A stretch of DNA of 43,232 nt, taken from the IMG/VR virus record IMGVR_UViG_3300031753_000014, positions 1-43,232 of that record, one strand, 5' to 3'. The first letter of the stretch is position 1. Each line of letters opens with the position of its first letter. A model generated the notes under the pieces. That model saw nothing but the letters and a program-made list of their open reading frames with translations. It made no database searches and had not been told where the DNA came from. The position numbers were made by a program, and so were the translations under genes. Shown one piece after another: positions 14,834-24,500 of the stretch. The DNA comes from a virus.

Positions 14834-15981
14834 ACCTCGGCAGTTTATTTACGACCATCGGGGAGTCGGGTAATCAATTTGCCGATGCCAAGATGCTCGC
14901 GTACCAGACGCGCATTCAGAAGTTGCTTGACGACCTCGCGCTGAAGCAGGGCGACCTCTCGCTCAAAAAGGGCGCACTAGGACTCGAAGAAGGGCAGGCT
15001 TCGCTAGACGAAATCAAGGAACGCACCCGGCGGCTGAAGTTGCAGCCGGAGACCGACGATGCGAAGTTCAAGCAAACGCTGGCTACGTTTCGCAGCGTAT
15101 TCAACCGCGAGCCGACCGATCAGGAAAAGTCCGTTCTCTTCGGATTACCCGCTCCGCAACAGGAGAAAATTACCAACGAGTTCGAGGGCTGGCGCGCGGC
15201 GTTCAAGGAACGCATGGGACGTTTTCCGACCGATCAGGAAATCGAAGCGCATCACCGCGAAGAGGGCACACAAAAGAAAATTGAAGTGAAGACCACGGCG
15301 GGTACCGGAATGCCCTACGAAATCACCGATGCCAACGGAAAATCTTGGCGAGTCAGCGACCCCAACATGCCTCCGGAACTACAAGCGCAAGTCAAGGATT
15401 ACGTGCAGGCGCACGTCGCGGGGCTAAAACAACAAGAGATTATTGAGGCCCGCAAGAACGCCGAGGCGCTGAATCGCGCACTGCAAATTGGCGACCAGCG
15501 CGAACTCCTAAAGCAGCGCGACGAAGTGTTCAAGACCGCCAAGCGCGGAATTGCCGGACACAGTTTCCTGAAGACCGTGGCGCAGGAAGTTAATCAGGCG
15601 GAAATGACCGGCGGAAAAGGGACCACAGCCGGCGACATGATGATCGTCGAAGGCTTTATGCAGTTGATGTTCGGCGTCGATCCTAAAGCATTGCGCGGCT
15701 CGCCCAAAATGATGGAAGTGCTCTTGAAGCAGGGCGGCTGGGACGACCGCGCGATTGCGTCCATGAACTCGGTAATGACCGGAGGAAAACTCAGCCAAGA
15801 CGTGCGCAAACAAATTCTCGATGGTGCGACCCGGCAGGTAAGTTCCTGGGACCAAGCGGTGACGGCCAGCGGAGCACTAGTGGACGACAAGCAGACCAAG
15901 GCGCTCGTCGACCGCTACATGCAGCACATCGGACAGGGCGAGGATGACGCTATCAAAGCGCTAGGAGGCAAGCCGCACTAA
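14830..15981 (+). CDS. Putative internal virion protein with coiled coil (383 aa)
   Basis: GTG 14830 overlaps the previous stop. Residues 15-75 are a long coiled coil (LDDLALKQGDLSLKKGALGL...). Residues about 85-140 contain two copies of a short motif (FRSVFNREPTDQE and WRAAFKERMGRFPTDQE), apparently an internal duplication. The central and C-terminal parts are helical (AEMTGGKGTTAGDMMIVEGF). Position between small membrane-active proteins and a large coiled-coil protein suggests it is one of the ejected internal core proteins. Confidence 0.58.
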   Translation: MNLGSLFTTIGESGNQFADAKMLAYQTRIQKLLDDLALKQGDLSLKKGALGLEEGQASLDEIKERTRRLKLQPETDDAKFKQTLATFRSVFNREPTDQEKSVLFGLPAPQQEKITNEFEGWRAAFKERMGRFPTDQEIEAHHREEGTQKKIEVKTTAGTGMPYEITDANGKSWRVSDPNMPPELQAQVKDYVQAHVAGLKQQEIIEARKNAEALNRALQIGDQRELLKQRDEVFKTAKRGIAGHSFLKTVAQEVNQAEMTGGKGTTAGDMMIVEGFMQLMFGVDPKALRGSPKMMEVLLKQGGWDDRAIASMNSVMTGGKLSQDVRKQILDGATRQVSSWDQAVTASGALVDDKQTKALVDRYMQHIGQGEDDAIKALGGKPH

Positions 15982-18170
15982 TGCCGCAAGCGCAACAATC
16001 CCCGACGGTCACTGTTAGGCTTCCGAGTGGGAAGCTGTATGACATCCCGCGCGAGAATCTGGTGCGCGCTAAGTCGCTCGGTGCAGTCGAGTACAAGGAA
16101 CCGGAAGCTCCTGCGCCGGAAGGGACCGCAACTAAAGTGGCCCGTGGCGCAGCACTCGGCGCTTTCTCTGGTGCTGGAATTGCCGAGACTAAATCTCCGG
16201 TTAGTGACACGCTCGCGGGACTGCGCGAGCAATTTGCAACCATGATGGGTGGCAAAGCATGGAAGGGGGAAGACCCTTACGGTATCGAAGCTATCAAAGC
16301 AAATCCTATTATTGCTATCCCGCGTAATTTGGTAAAAGGCGGCTCTGAACTGGCTGAGGATGTTCTTGAATCAGGAACATCCTACGGAAATATCAAATTA
16401 AAGAAAAACATCGATCCTGAAAAACTCTCTCACGACGTTGCCTCTCTATTTACACAACTGGCAACTCTCGGACTCTTCAAAAAAGCGGCCACGGCCGATA
16501 TAGCCGAAGGTGCGGTAGCACGCGGAACCAGGACCGGAGCTCGCGAAATCCTCGGCGTGGGCGAAAAGCAGGTGGAACGCGCCAAGAAGACCGCTGACAC
16601 TGCGGCGGCCGAGAAGATGGCCGAGTACAACGAGAAGAAAGCCAAGTACGACGCCAAGGTAGCCGAAGCCAAAGCCGAGCACGAAGCGAAAATGGCCAAA
16701 AAACAGGCCGAGCATGAAGCGGCAGTGGTGGAAGCCAAAGCCAAACACCAAGCCGATCTTGACGCCGCCGAGCAATCACTGGCCGGGCGTGTTTCCAAGG
16801 AAGCGCACGCGCGATTGAAGGAAAGCCGACTCAACAAAGCGACCAAGACGCTGACCGACTATCGCGACAAACTGGTCAAACAGGCCACCGAGAACATGGA
16901 TAAAGCGGAGGCCAACGAGCGGAAATCGCTCGACTCGCGCTACGAGGACTTTCGCAAGAAAGTTCTGGGAGTAAGCGAAGCGAATCCCAACGGCACTCTG
17001 CAGTCGGAATTGACTCCGGTAGGCCAAGCGGTGCTCGACGCCAAGAAAAACATCCTCAAGGGCTCGCGCACCAATATCACCATTTTCAACGACATCATGG
17101 GACGCCTGAAAGACTTGATCGAAGCTCCTGATGGCACGGTCAAGCCGCTCGAAGGGCAGATGATAGCGACTGACCAGTTACGCGGGTACTACAAGGAACT
17201 GGGCGACGCCATCTACGAAAAAGACCTGCCCGGAGACGTGCGTCAGGCGCTCAAGTCGGTGCAGGACAAAATCCACTCGGAAGTAAAAAGCGCCATCAAG
17301 GACAACCACGGCCAAGCGGCACTTGATGTGTACGACAAGTTGAGCGAGGACTGGGCAGCCTATAAGCGGGTATGGTACGACCGCTCTTCCGGATCGCCAT
17401 TGCCGCGCATTTTGAGGACCATTCGCTCCCCAGTGGCCTTACATGAGGGGGTAAACGTCGAAGGGCCGGTTGCCGACCTGTTAGCACGCAAGCACGCCGG
17501 GAACGCGGTGACCACGATTCTAGCGCGCAAGGCGCAGTTCGGTGCCGATCCCGCGGTGATAGCTCGTCTCGGTGCGGTGTCCAAGAAACTCGCGGGCATA
17601 CAAGACCTGTATGAAACTATTCCGGTAGCCAAGTATCCGCGCTTCCCGAAACTGGAAGTTCCGAAGGCGCCGGAGCGCGAACCGTTCAAGGCGCGCGGCG
17701 AGGAACCGGAAAGGCCGAAGACCGAGCCGTTTAGTGCTCCCAAATATCGCCGGGAGATCATCGGCAAGGAAGTCGAACAGATGTCGCGGCTAAATTTCTG
17801 GGACGTCGCGGCCATCACCGGAGCCATCGAGGAACTTATCCGCGACCCGGAACACTTGGGCAAGGCGGCCGGTATCGCTTCCTATCCGCTCATCAAGCGC
17901 CTTTTAGCACGAGGCATTGAATCGAGACCGGTAATGGATTGGCTGTCCGGAGAAGGAGAGACCGGGAAACCATCACCGCCTAGCTACCGTCCCAGCGAAA
18001 AGGCCCAGACCATGAGCGGTGAACGAAAGAGCCTCGGCAAAGAATTTGAGGCCGGGGAACGCACTCATGAGATTGACCGCTATAAACGAATCATGCGCGA
18101 TCCAAATGCCACATCGGAAGACCGCGTGATTGCCTTGCAAAGACTGATAGAAATGGGGGTTGCACCATGA
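15981..18170 (+). CDS. Large internal virion / ejection protein (729 aa)
   Basis: ATG 15981 overlaps the previous stop (TAATG). It opens with a short beta unit (VTVRLPSGKLYDIPRENL) common at the start of large phage core proteins. A Gly/Ala-rich segment near residue 55 (GAALGAFSGAGIAE) is followed by mixed helices. Residues about 195-265 are an extended Ala/Glu/Lys coiled coil (AEAKAEHEAKMAKKQAEHEA), and more helices run to about 560. A Pro/Glu/Arg linker (EPERPKTEPFSAP) lies near 570, then a C-terminal helical domain. No transglycosylase or peptidase motif is visible. Best explained as the large protein of the ejection complex, by size, composition and place at the end of that cluster. Confidence 0.6.
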   Translation: MPQAQQSPTVTVRLPSGKLYDIPRENLVRAKSLGAVEYKEPEAPAPEGTATKVARGAALGAFSGAGIAETKSPVSDTLAGLREQFATMMGGKAWKGEDPYGIEAIKANPIIAIPRNLVKGGSELAEDVLESGTSYGNIKLKKNIDPEKLSHDVASLFTQLATLGLFKKAATADIAEGAVARGTRTGAREILGVGEKQVERAKKTADTAAAEKMAEYNEKKAKYDAKVAEAKAEHEAKMAKKQAEHEAAVVEAKAKHQADLDAAEQSLAGRVSKEAHARLKESRLNKATKTLTDYRDKLVKQATENMDKAEANERKSLDSRYEDFRKKVLGVSEANPNGTLQSELTPVGQAVLDAKKNILKGSRTNITIFNDIMGRLKDLIEAPDGTVKPLEGQMIATDQLRGYYKELGDAIYEKDLPGDVRQALKSVQDKIHSEVKSAIKDNHGQAALDVYDKLSEDWAAYKRVWYDRSSGSPLPRILRTIRSPVALHEGVNVEGPVADLLARKHAGNAVTTILARKAQFGADPAVIARLGAVSKKLAGIQDLYETIPVAKYPRFPKLEVPKAPEREPFKARGEEPERPKTEPFSAPKYRREIIGKEVEQMSRLNFWDVAAITGAIEELIRDPEHLGKAAGIASYPLIKRLLARGIESRPVMDWLSGEGETGKPSPPSYRPSEKAQTMSGERKSLGKEFEAGERTHEIDRYKRIMRDPNATSEDRVIALQRLIEMGVAP

Positions 18171-18316
18171 GCAGAGGAAAACTAGATAACGCACCGGATC
18201 ACGAAACATCAGCCGAAAGTTACGGCGACCAAGAATCCATGCGCGGAAAGAAGATGTCGCATCGGCGCTCCAAGCGCGGAGGAAAGCGCAAAGGGCGCAG
18301 GAAAGGTTCGCGATGA
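18167..18316 (+). CDS. Small protein with extremely basic tail (49 aa)
   Basis: ATG 18167 overlaps the stop of the large core protein; its stop overlaps the next start. The first 25 residues are acidic/polar. Residues 26-49 (MRGKKMSHRRSKRGGKRKGR...) are almost all Arg/Lys/Gly/Ser and resemble the 15-residue peptide at 4441. Probably binds nucleic acid. It sits too deep in a tightly coupled gene string to be chance, although GC-rich shadow frames can look basic. Confidence 0.62.
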   Translation: MSRGKLDNAPDHETSAESYGDQESMRGKKMSHRRSKRGGKRKGRRKGSR

Positions 18317-18411
18317 GTCCACGTGAAGAAAAAGTGTTGCAGTACGCCAAGGTCGCTCTGCTGTTTATCCTGACGGCGGTAATGACTTGGTTCGCGTACG
18401 GGCATCGCTGA
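18313..18411 (+). CDS. Single-span membrane mini-protein (32 aa)
   Basis: ATG 18313 overlaps the preceding stop (ATGA). A charged N-terminus (MSPREEKVLQYAK) is followed by one hydrophobic helix (VALLFILTAVMTWFAYG) and HR at the end. The stop is directly followed by the GAGGAGG that serves the next gene. Could be a small holin-like or membrane-docking peptide; nothing more can be said. Confidence 0.55.
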   Translation: MSPREEKVLQYAKVALLFILTAVMTWFAYGHR

Positions 18412-18420
18412 GGAGGCGTC

Positions 18421-18822
18421 ATGCGGAAAATTAATTGGTCTCTTACGGTCGATATACTCATTCTGCTGGTGCTCCTGCTCACTTTATATCCGACCAAGTC
18501 GGTGCAGGCGCAACTCGCGGCTTCGAGCGGTTTCTCTTATACCAACATCACGACCGCGACGAACACTCAGATAAAGCCCGCTAACGGGACATTTCACACG
18601 CTGGTTATCAATTCTCCGGGTGCGACCGCCAACGCTATTACTATTTTCGACGCTTCGACGGGTAACTGCACGGGCGGAACAACCATCGCTACCATCCCCA
18701 CGGCTGACCTGCCTGCGGCCATGGTGCCGACGACGGTTGCATTTGACCTTCAATTCACAAACGGACTGTGCGTGACAACCGCTGGGACCACTCCTCCCAA
18801 TATAACGGTCACGTACCGATAG
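18421..18822 (+). CDS. Secreted beta-rich protein with Sec signal peptide (133 aa)
   Basis: First of six consecutive tail-module proteins with export signals. ATG 18421 follows GAGGAGG. Signal: charged MRKINW, hydrophobic core (ILILLVLLLTLY), predicted cleavage after VQA before QLA. The mature part is about 105 residues of beta strands with Thr/Ala/Asn-rich loops and two cysteines (NCTGG, LCVTT) that could form a disulfide outside the cytoplasm. It has no homologue I recognise. In the string it immediately precedes the 767-residue spike-like protein, so a cap, adhesin or chaperone-like partner of the fibres is possible. Confidence 0.65.
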   Translation: MRKINWSLTVDILILLVLLLTLYPTKSVQAQLAASSGFSYTNITTATNTQIKPANGTFHTLVINSPGATANAITIFDASTGNCTGGTTIATIPTADLPAAMVPTTVAFDLQFTNGLCVTTAGTTPPNITVTYR

Positions 18823-18829
18823 GAGATTC

Positions 18830-21133
18830 ATGCGAAGGATTGTCCTACTGCTGGCGTTGTTGGTAGCGCCGCTCTGCCGCGCTCAGAACCTCACAAGTGT
18901 CACCTCGACGGTAAAAGACCCGAGCGGAACAGCCTACGCTCTAGGCTCGTACACTATATCGTTACTGAACACTTCTAACCAGCAACCACAGTTCGGAGGA
19001 AATGCTAATTTCCAAACTACTTATTCAGGCTCGCTAGATAGCAGCGGAAACCTGAGCATCGTGCTACCCTCCAACGCGGTCATAACCCCGCCAGGAACGC
19101 AATGGAACTTTTATATTTGCGCGAATCCCAAACAGATCGCGTCTGTGTTCCCAGCGCCCGTGTTACCGTGTTTCACTTCCGCGCAAACCGTGAGCGGGTC
19201 GACACAAGTAATTACTTTCACTGCTGCGGCGATTCCGTTACCGTCCAACAGCTCGGGCAGCAGCGCATTTAGCCCACAGCAATCCATTACGGTGAGCGAT
19301 AAATGTGCTGTAGTAACAGGAAATTGCTATCCCGTTGCTAATACAGGGCGGTTCGACTGGCAAACCACGCTGGCAAATTCCAGCCCTACGGTGACAACGG
19401 CTTCGACCGCTCCTGTCTTTCGCTGCCCCGGCTCTGTTTATCCTTGCTCTGCCGCTGGAACAGGGAGCGATGTAGGGCTAAAAATTCAGGCGGCTAATGC
19501 CTCTACGCCGGGCTACACGTCGCAAATGACCTCTGTCATTACGCTGCCAGTGGGCACGATTTCCTCCATCACCAGCGCGCACGTCGCTACTGCGTCCACG
19601 ACGGCGGTATCGAACGCCGCAACGCTCTGCGGGGCGACGCCACAAGTTGGCTGCTTAGTTGTTTGGGGGCCGGATGAAAGTGGCGCACTCACGACCGCCT
19701 TTAATGCTCTACTGGCGGCGTGTGGCGGAATGCAGTTGCCGGGAGTGAACGCCTATGGGGATGGCCCGTCAGCATTCCTGACGACGAAGGCGCTTTTCAA
19801 TACCGCATCGGCAGGTGGCAGTGGCACCCGCGCTACTTGCTCGATGGGTTCCGAGGGGGCGCGTTCCGGCATCACGATACGCGGGTACCTCAGTAGCACA
19901 TTCATTATCCCCACCGCCGACTTTGACCCCACAACCTGCATCTACGGGACTTCCGGCAAGGCCTGCTTCTTTACCGCTTGGGACGGCATGAACTTAGAGG
20001 ACATCAACCTGTTCGGCGCGGGAATTAGTTCTCCTTCGACCAGCATGGCCACCAATATCGTCTCGGAGCCGAATCCTCTGGCCGGGACGGTGGCCAGTGG
20101 CGGCAACGTGTTCTGGGACCACGTTAGCTTGATGAATTGGGGCGCTGGAACGTCGGGAATACTGAATTGTCTGCGTGTCAACGGCGGCGTCAACCTGTTT
20201 AATTTCCTAAACATCGACGGCTGTGGCAAGCGCGGCATGGAAGTAGGCACCGGCTCGGCAACTGCCAGTCTGAACGTCACGCTCACTAACGTGAGCATCT
20301 TCGACAACTGGGAAGGCAATTTATTGATTCAGGCGGGGACCGGGCAGCAAATCAATGTCACCTCGACGGGAGGCTCCTACGCATTTCTCGGCTCCGCTGT
20401 GAATGGCTGCGATGTTTCGGTAGTGGCCACAAGTGCCGCAAACACGTCGGCTACCTTTAATTCCTTTGGAGATTTTCTCGGCTATAACCAAGGAATTAAT
20501 AACGGCGTCAAGCAGATCGGCGGATTGTGCGTAAATCTGGGCGCGAACGGCGCGAGCACTGGCGTTGCAGTTGCGAATCTTCACAGTTCCATCGCAGGCA
20601 TCGGTACCGGCAATCAGACTGGTTCCGAAGGCGCATTCATCAACACGGGCGGAACGATTCATGCCTGCAATTCTACATTCTCAGGGTTCGGCTCGGGTAG
20701 CGTGTTCGGGCTGTTCAACTCGGGAACCTTTTTCGATGATTGCCCCAACATCCTGACCGGAACGTCGGGAGGGTACAGCGGAAGCGGAGCGGTTTTTGGG
20801 AGCGCCTCTGTCACCGGCACGGCCTGCGCGACGGGTAATTGGGCGCTTACCTCCGGGTGGGGCACAAGCTCTATTGCCAGCGTAACGGCGGGCGGGGATT
20901 CGCACCGCTGCCAAGTAGTGATTACGGGCGCGGCAGGCTCAGCAAGTCCGGTCCTGACGTGGACCTTCCCGAAAGCCTATCCGACTGTAGCGCCGGGTTC
21001 CTGCCAAATCAGCTTCAACGGCACGCTAACCGGGGAAAGTACGGGAGCGCCTTCCGTAACCTCGGTGGCCTTCACATTCACCGGTACGCCCTCTGCGCAG
21101 ACGTACAGACTGGATGCGTCATGCGGACCGTGA
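18830..21133 (+). CDS. Signal-peptide-bearing tailspike/fibre-like protein (767 aa)
   Basis: ATG 18830 after AGGAG. Residues 1-19 are a clean Sec signal (MRRIVLLLALLVAPLCRA, then QN). Residues 20-140 form a beta domain with the V-T-(S/A)-T-V-x-DP-(S/N)-G start and a PPGTQWNFYIC strand, shared with the 2247-residue protein. The centre (about 290-620) has repeating short Asn/Gly-rich strands with stacked turns, consistent with a right-handed beta-helix as in tailspikes. The last 110 residues (TGTACATGNWALTSGWGTSS...) form a separate beta domain, possibly for trimerisation. Multiple cysteines suit an oxidising location. Probably binds or degrades host surface glycans. The export signal is unusual for a virion protein. 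Confidence 0.68.
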   Translation: MRRIVLLLALLVAPLCRAQNLTSVTSTVKDPSGTAYALGSYTISLLNTSNQQPQFGGNANFQTTYSGSLDSSGNLSIVLPSNAVITPPGTQWNFYICANPKQIASVFPAPVLPCFTSAQTVSGSTQVITFTAAAIPLPSNSSGSSAFSPQQSITVSDKCAVVTGNCYPVANTGRFDWQTTLANSSPTVTTASTAPVFRCPGSVYPCSAAGTGSDVGLKIQAANASTPGYTSQMTSVITLPVGTISSITSAHVATASTTAVSNAATLCGATPQVGCLVVWGPDESGALTTAFNALLAACGGMQLPGVNAYGDGPSAFLTTKALFNTASAGGSGTRATCSMGSEGARSGITIRGYLSSTFIIPTADFDPTTCIYGTSGKACFFTAWDGMNLEDINLFGAGISSPSTSMATNIVSEPNPLAGTVASGGNVFWDHVSLMNWGAGTSGILNCLRVNGGVNLFNFLNIDGCGKRGMEVGTGSATASLNVTLTNVSIFDNWEGNLLIQAGTGQQINVTSTGGSYAFLGSAVNGCDVSVVATSAANTSATFNSFGDFLGYNQGINNGVKQIGGLCVNLGANGASTGVAVANLHSSIAGIGTGNQTGSEGAFINTGGTIHACNSTFSGFGSGSVFGLFNSGTFFDDCPNILTGTSGGYSGSGAVFGSASVTGTACATGNWALTSGWGTSSIASVTAGGDSHRCQVVITGAAGSASPVLTWTFPKAYPTVAPGSCQISFNGTLTGESTGAPSVTSVAFTFTGTPSAQTYRLDASCGP

Positions 21134-21267
21134 AACACCTACTTCTCTTTTTGCTCTTGGCCAGCACCGCGCACGCGCAGACCCCCATCCGCCTGCTGTG
21201 CGCCTCGCATTCGAGGTATACCGATAGCGCAGCGCACGCTGCTGCAAAGTGGAATATGGCATTTTAA
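21121..21267 (+). CDS. Short signal-peptide protein, possibly a remnant (48 aa)
   Basis: ATG 21121 lies in the end of the previous gene. Residues 1-19 are a textbook Sec signal (MRTVKHLLLFLLLASTAHA, then QTP), nearly the same form as the start of the 28260 gene product (..GLARA, then QTP). Only 29 residues follow (PIRLLCASHSRYTDSAAHAA...), so it is either a tiny secreted peptide or a decayed stump of another fibre gene whose body was lost by recombination. Confidence 0.5.
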   Translation: MRTVKHLLLFLLLASTAHAQTPIRLLCASHSRYTDSAAHAAAKWNMAF

Positions 21268-21285
21268 ATTGAAAGGGAATAAAAC

Positions 21286-21519
21286 ATGAGACGTAATAGC
21301 AGTCCGACAGATCGCAGCGACAATTTCGAGCGCCGACTGCGCGAGACGATGGACTCTGAACTTGAGCCGGAGATGGTCACTCCGAACACTGCCGGGGAAG
21401 AAGAACTCCCTGAATACACAGAGGTATTTCCGCTCACCAAGCAGTTCAATCAGACCAACTTCTCAGGACGCCGTGGAGGGCCATCCAAGAGTCAGAGCGG
21501 AAGAGGTCGCGATCAGTGA
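21286..21519 (+). CDS. Hypothetical acidic/polar protein (77 aa)
   Basis: ATG 21286 is preceded by AAAGGGAATAAAAC. The N-terminus is charged (DRSDNFERRLRETMDSELEP), the middle acidic and Pro-rich (AGEEELPEYTEVFPL), the C-terminus basic and Gly/Ser-rich (SGRRGGPSKSQSGRGR). No signal peptide, unlike its neighbours. The stop overlaps the start of the 2247-residue fibre gene. Function unknown; a cytoplasmic partner of the fibre is a guess from coupling. Confidence 0.6.
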   Translation: MRRNSSPTDRSDNFERRLRETMDSELEPEMVTPNTAGEEELPEYTEVFPLTKQFNQTNFSGRRGGPSKSQSGRGRDQ

Positions 21520-24500
21520 AGCGTTGGCTGCCACTACTGTTGTTGCTGTGGGCGCTGCCTGCTCGCGGGCAAGGTGGGTACACCACGGTTACAGCTACCG
21601 TCTTAGACCCTAACGGCGCACCGTACGTGGGGTGTCACGGGAATGCTTCGTTTGTTCCTTCTCCTACCGCTACGCAGGCGCCGCTTATTTCCGGCTCGAC
21701 ATTTCAAACCGATGTGCCGATTCCCGCATGCGACAGCTTCGCCAATTTCACTCTCGTTTTAGTGGACAACAATCAAGTCACTGATGGGCACGTAAGCCCT
21801 CCCGCTTCGCAGTGGAATTTCAACATCGTCTCGCAGGACGGCAAGACTGGGTTTAGTTGCCAGATGACCATTACCGGCGCCACCCAGAATATAAGTTCGC
21901 AGATCCAGGCTTGCGCCGCGCCGCTCTCCGCGCAAGCTGGCGGTGGCGGGGCTTTTGTTGTAAAGCCTGTTCCTTGCGCATCGACCATGGTTTTTACGCT
22001 TGGCGGCGTGGCTCCCAACACGGCCAGCACCGCCTTTACAACCACATTAAATTGCAACGTAACCACTACTAGCATAGCGCCGCCAACCGGGGGAACTATC
22101 CAAGTCGGGGCTATCGCGCAATTCACTCTTACCCAAAACAATGTCGGCGGCTTCACCTTCGCTTGGCCCAGTAATTTTGTTGACCAGCCGACGATTCAAG
22201 GTAACTCCAACGCAACCACAAATGCTTCGTTCTGGTATGACGGGACCAAGTGGCACGCGCAAACTTTCCCTGCTTCGGGTGGTGGAGCGGCCAATGCGGC
22301 CGGAGTGTTTGGCGATCTACAGCGTAATAATGGCTCCGGAGGTTTGGCGGTTGCTCATATCAATGACAACGGAACTGCCCTACGGGTGACAGAAGATACG
22401 CAATTCGCTGGACCGAATCCTTACATTGATGTCCGGCAATATGGCGTGCGCAGCGTGGCTACCGTCCCATCCACAACCGCTAATATTTCATCGGGCACCG
22501 CAACCGCTTCGTTGGCATCGACCAGCACGTTCCAGAACGGAGACGGCGTAATTATCTACGGTGCCGGCCCACCCAGCACGATGGCTACTCCCTCTGCTCC
22601 TACCGTAACTCCCTCTTTGGCGGCGGGCGCGTTGCGCACAACCGAAGTGGTCAGTCCCAGTGCCGGTTCGACCACCTACAATTATCAAATCTTCGCGCGG
22701 GATTTCGCTGGGGGTTTGACTGCGGCAAGCACGGTTGGCTCGACATCCACTGGACTTGCCACCTTGGGGCGTATCGCCGTGACCGTTACAAGCGAGACTC
22801 GCTCCAACAACGTCGTATCAGTAGTGATGTCCGCTCCAACTAGTCTCGTCGTAGGCGCGGCATTCTGGCTGGAGGGTGTCAGCGACACGACTTTCGATGG
22901 TGCATATCTGGTGGCCACCGTCACCGATTCTACTCACTTTACCTTCGCGCAACCCTACGATACTCGCGTGGGGGCTACCACATCTGCGACTGGCGGGACG
23001 CTGTCTTATTACGCATGCAATCGCCTAACTTGGGCTCCGGTCGCAAACGCGTGGCAATACTACATCTATGGCCGAACCGGAGGAACGCTAACCTATTTAG
23101 GAGCCAGCACTCCGCTGGAAACGACGTTTGACGATTACGGTTCGACGATCATGGGATCGCCATACGTTCCGTCTTACGTTCCCACGAATCCGCCAAGTTC
23201 CGCAGTGAATGACCCATTGGTTACGACTATCGTTTCCGGGGCAGGCACTACCAATCTCGTTTTGGCAGCATCGGCCAGTAACACGGTAAGCGGAGCCACT
23301 ATCCTTTTCGACGATGGCATCAATATCCTCACCGCTAAAAACGCGGCAGGGACCGTGCCTCTTTATTTCCCGTCTGGTGGCTCAGGCAGTTATGTGATCA
23401 ACTCCGCGACCGATTTCACGACCGGTAGTCCACCGACGATCTGGCAGGACGGGCCCATCACGCTCAACGAGACGATCAAGGTACAGAACGCCAATTGGTT
23501 CGCCAATCTGGGCGGTTCGGGGCTGCAAGGCATCAATTTTGGACGCGATGCCAACCAACAGGTTTCCGTCAACGCGATGCCTGGAGTATACGCCCCGGCC
23601 AATGGCGCATCGCACCTCAAAAACATCAGCTTTGTGAACACCAACGACCAAGGGCTCAACTGGCTCGAAGATGACACTTTTCCGGGATCGTGGTTTGAGA
23701 ACGGTAACTTCACTACCGGTAATCCAGGGAAAAACGCGGATTATCTAGGCATTGGCTGGGAAGGCCGGGGCAGTTCTATTCTTGAATTTGACCACATCAC
23801 ATTCAACGCTGCGTTTTCGGCGCTGGCCAATATCGGATTGTATGCTCCGTCACTCTACGAACGCGGCGACCTCTCGGCGACACAAGGTGCCGGGACCATG
23901 TTCATGAACGACATCCGGTTTGTCCACAAGGGAATGGTGCAAGACCTGTCGGTAACTATCTCAGGAATCGCCTCAAGCATCCAAGCTCCCTATTCCCAAG
24001 GCGGAAGAACTCCGCTGTTCATGCTCCAAGAGCCCGCCTCTCCTTGCTGCGTAGGCGGAGGCATAACCATCAACAATGCGGTGATGGACACTACAAACGC
24101 TCCGGTCATAGCGAACCTTACAAATTCCGCTCTCAGCCTATCAATATCTTCCATTCTTGGCTCCTCTTCTGGGTATCCGTCGATCACCGGGAATAAAGCG
24201 ACTATCACCAACGGAGGAGCGACAGGAACCTCCGCCGCCGTATCCGGATCCTATCTCAGCGACACTCTGCCCACAGTTCTAGGTTCCGGAGCCTTCCAGT
24301 ACGGAACCACCGCCGCAGTCGCCGCTCCCGGCACGGCGGTAAGCGCGGGGGGCAGCGTTACAAACGGTGCGCATCTATACACCGTACAGTTTCTTGACAT
24401 CAATGGAAGCTACGGCCCGCAGAGTTCCTCTTCCACAGCGACTACGACTACCGGAAACAATACTGTGACCATCACCCGGCCCACCGTTCCTGCCGGGATG

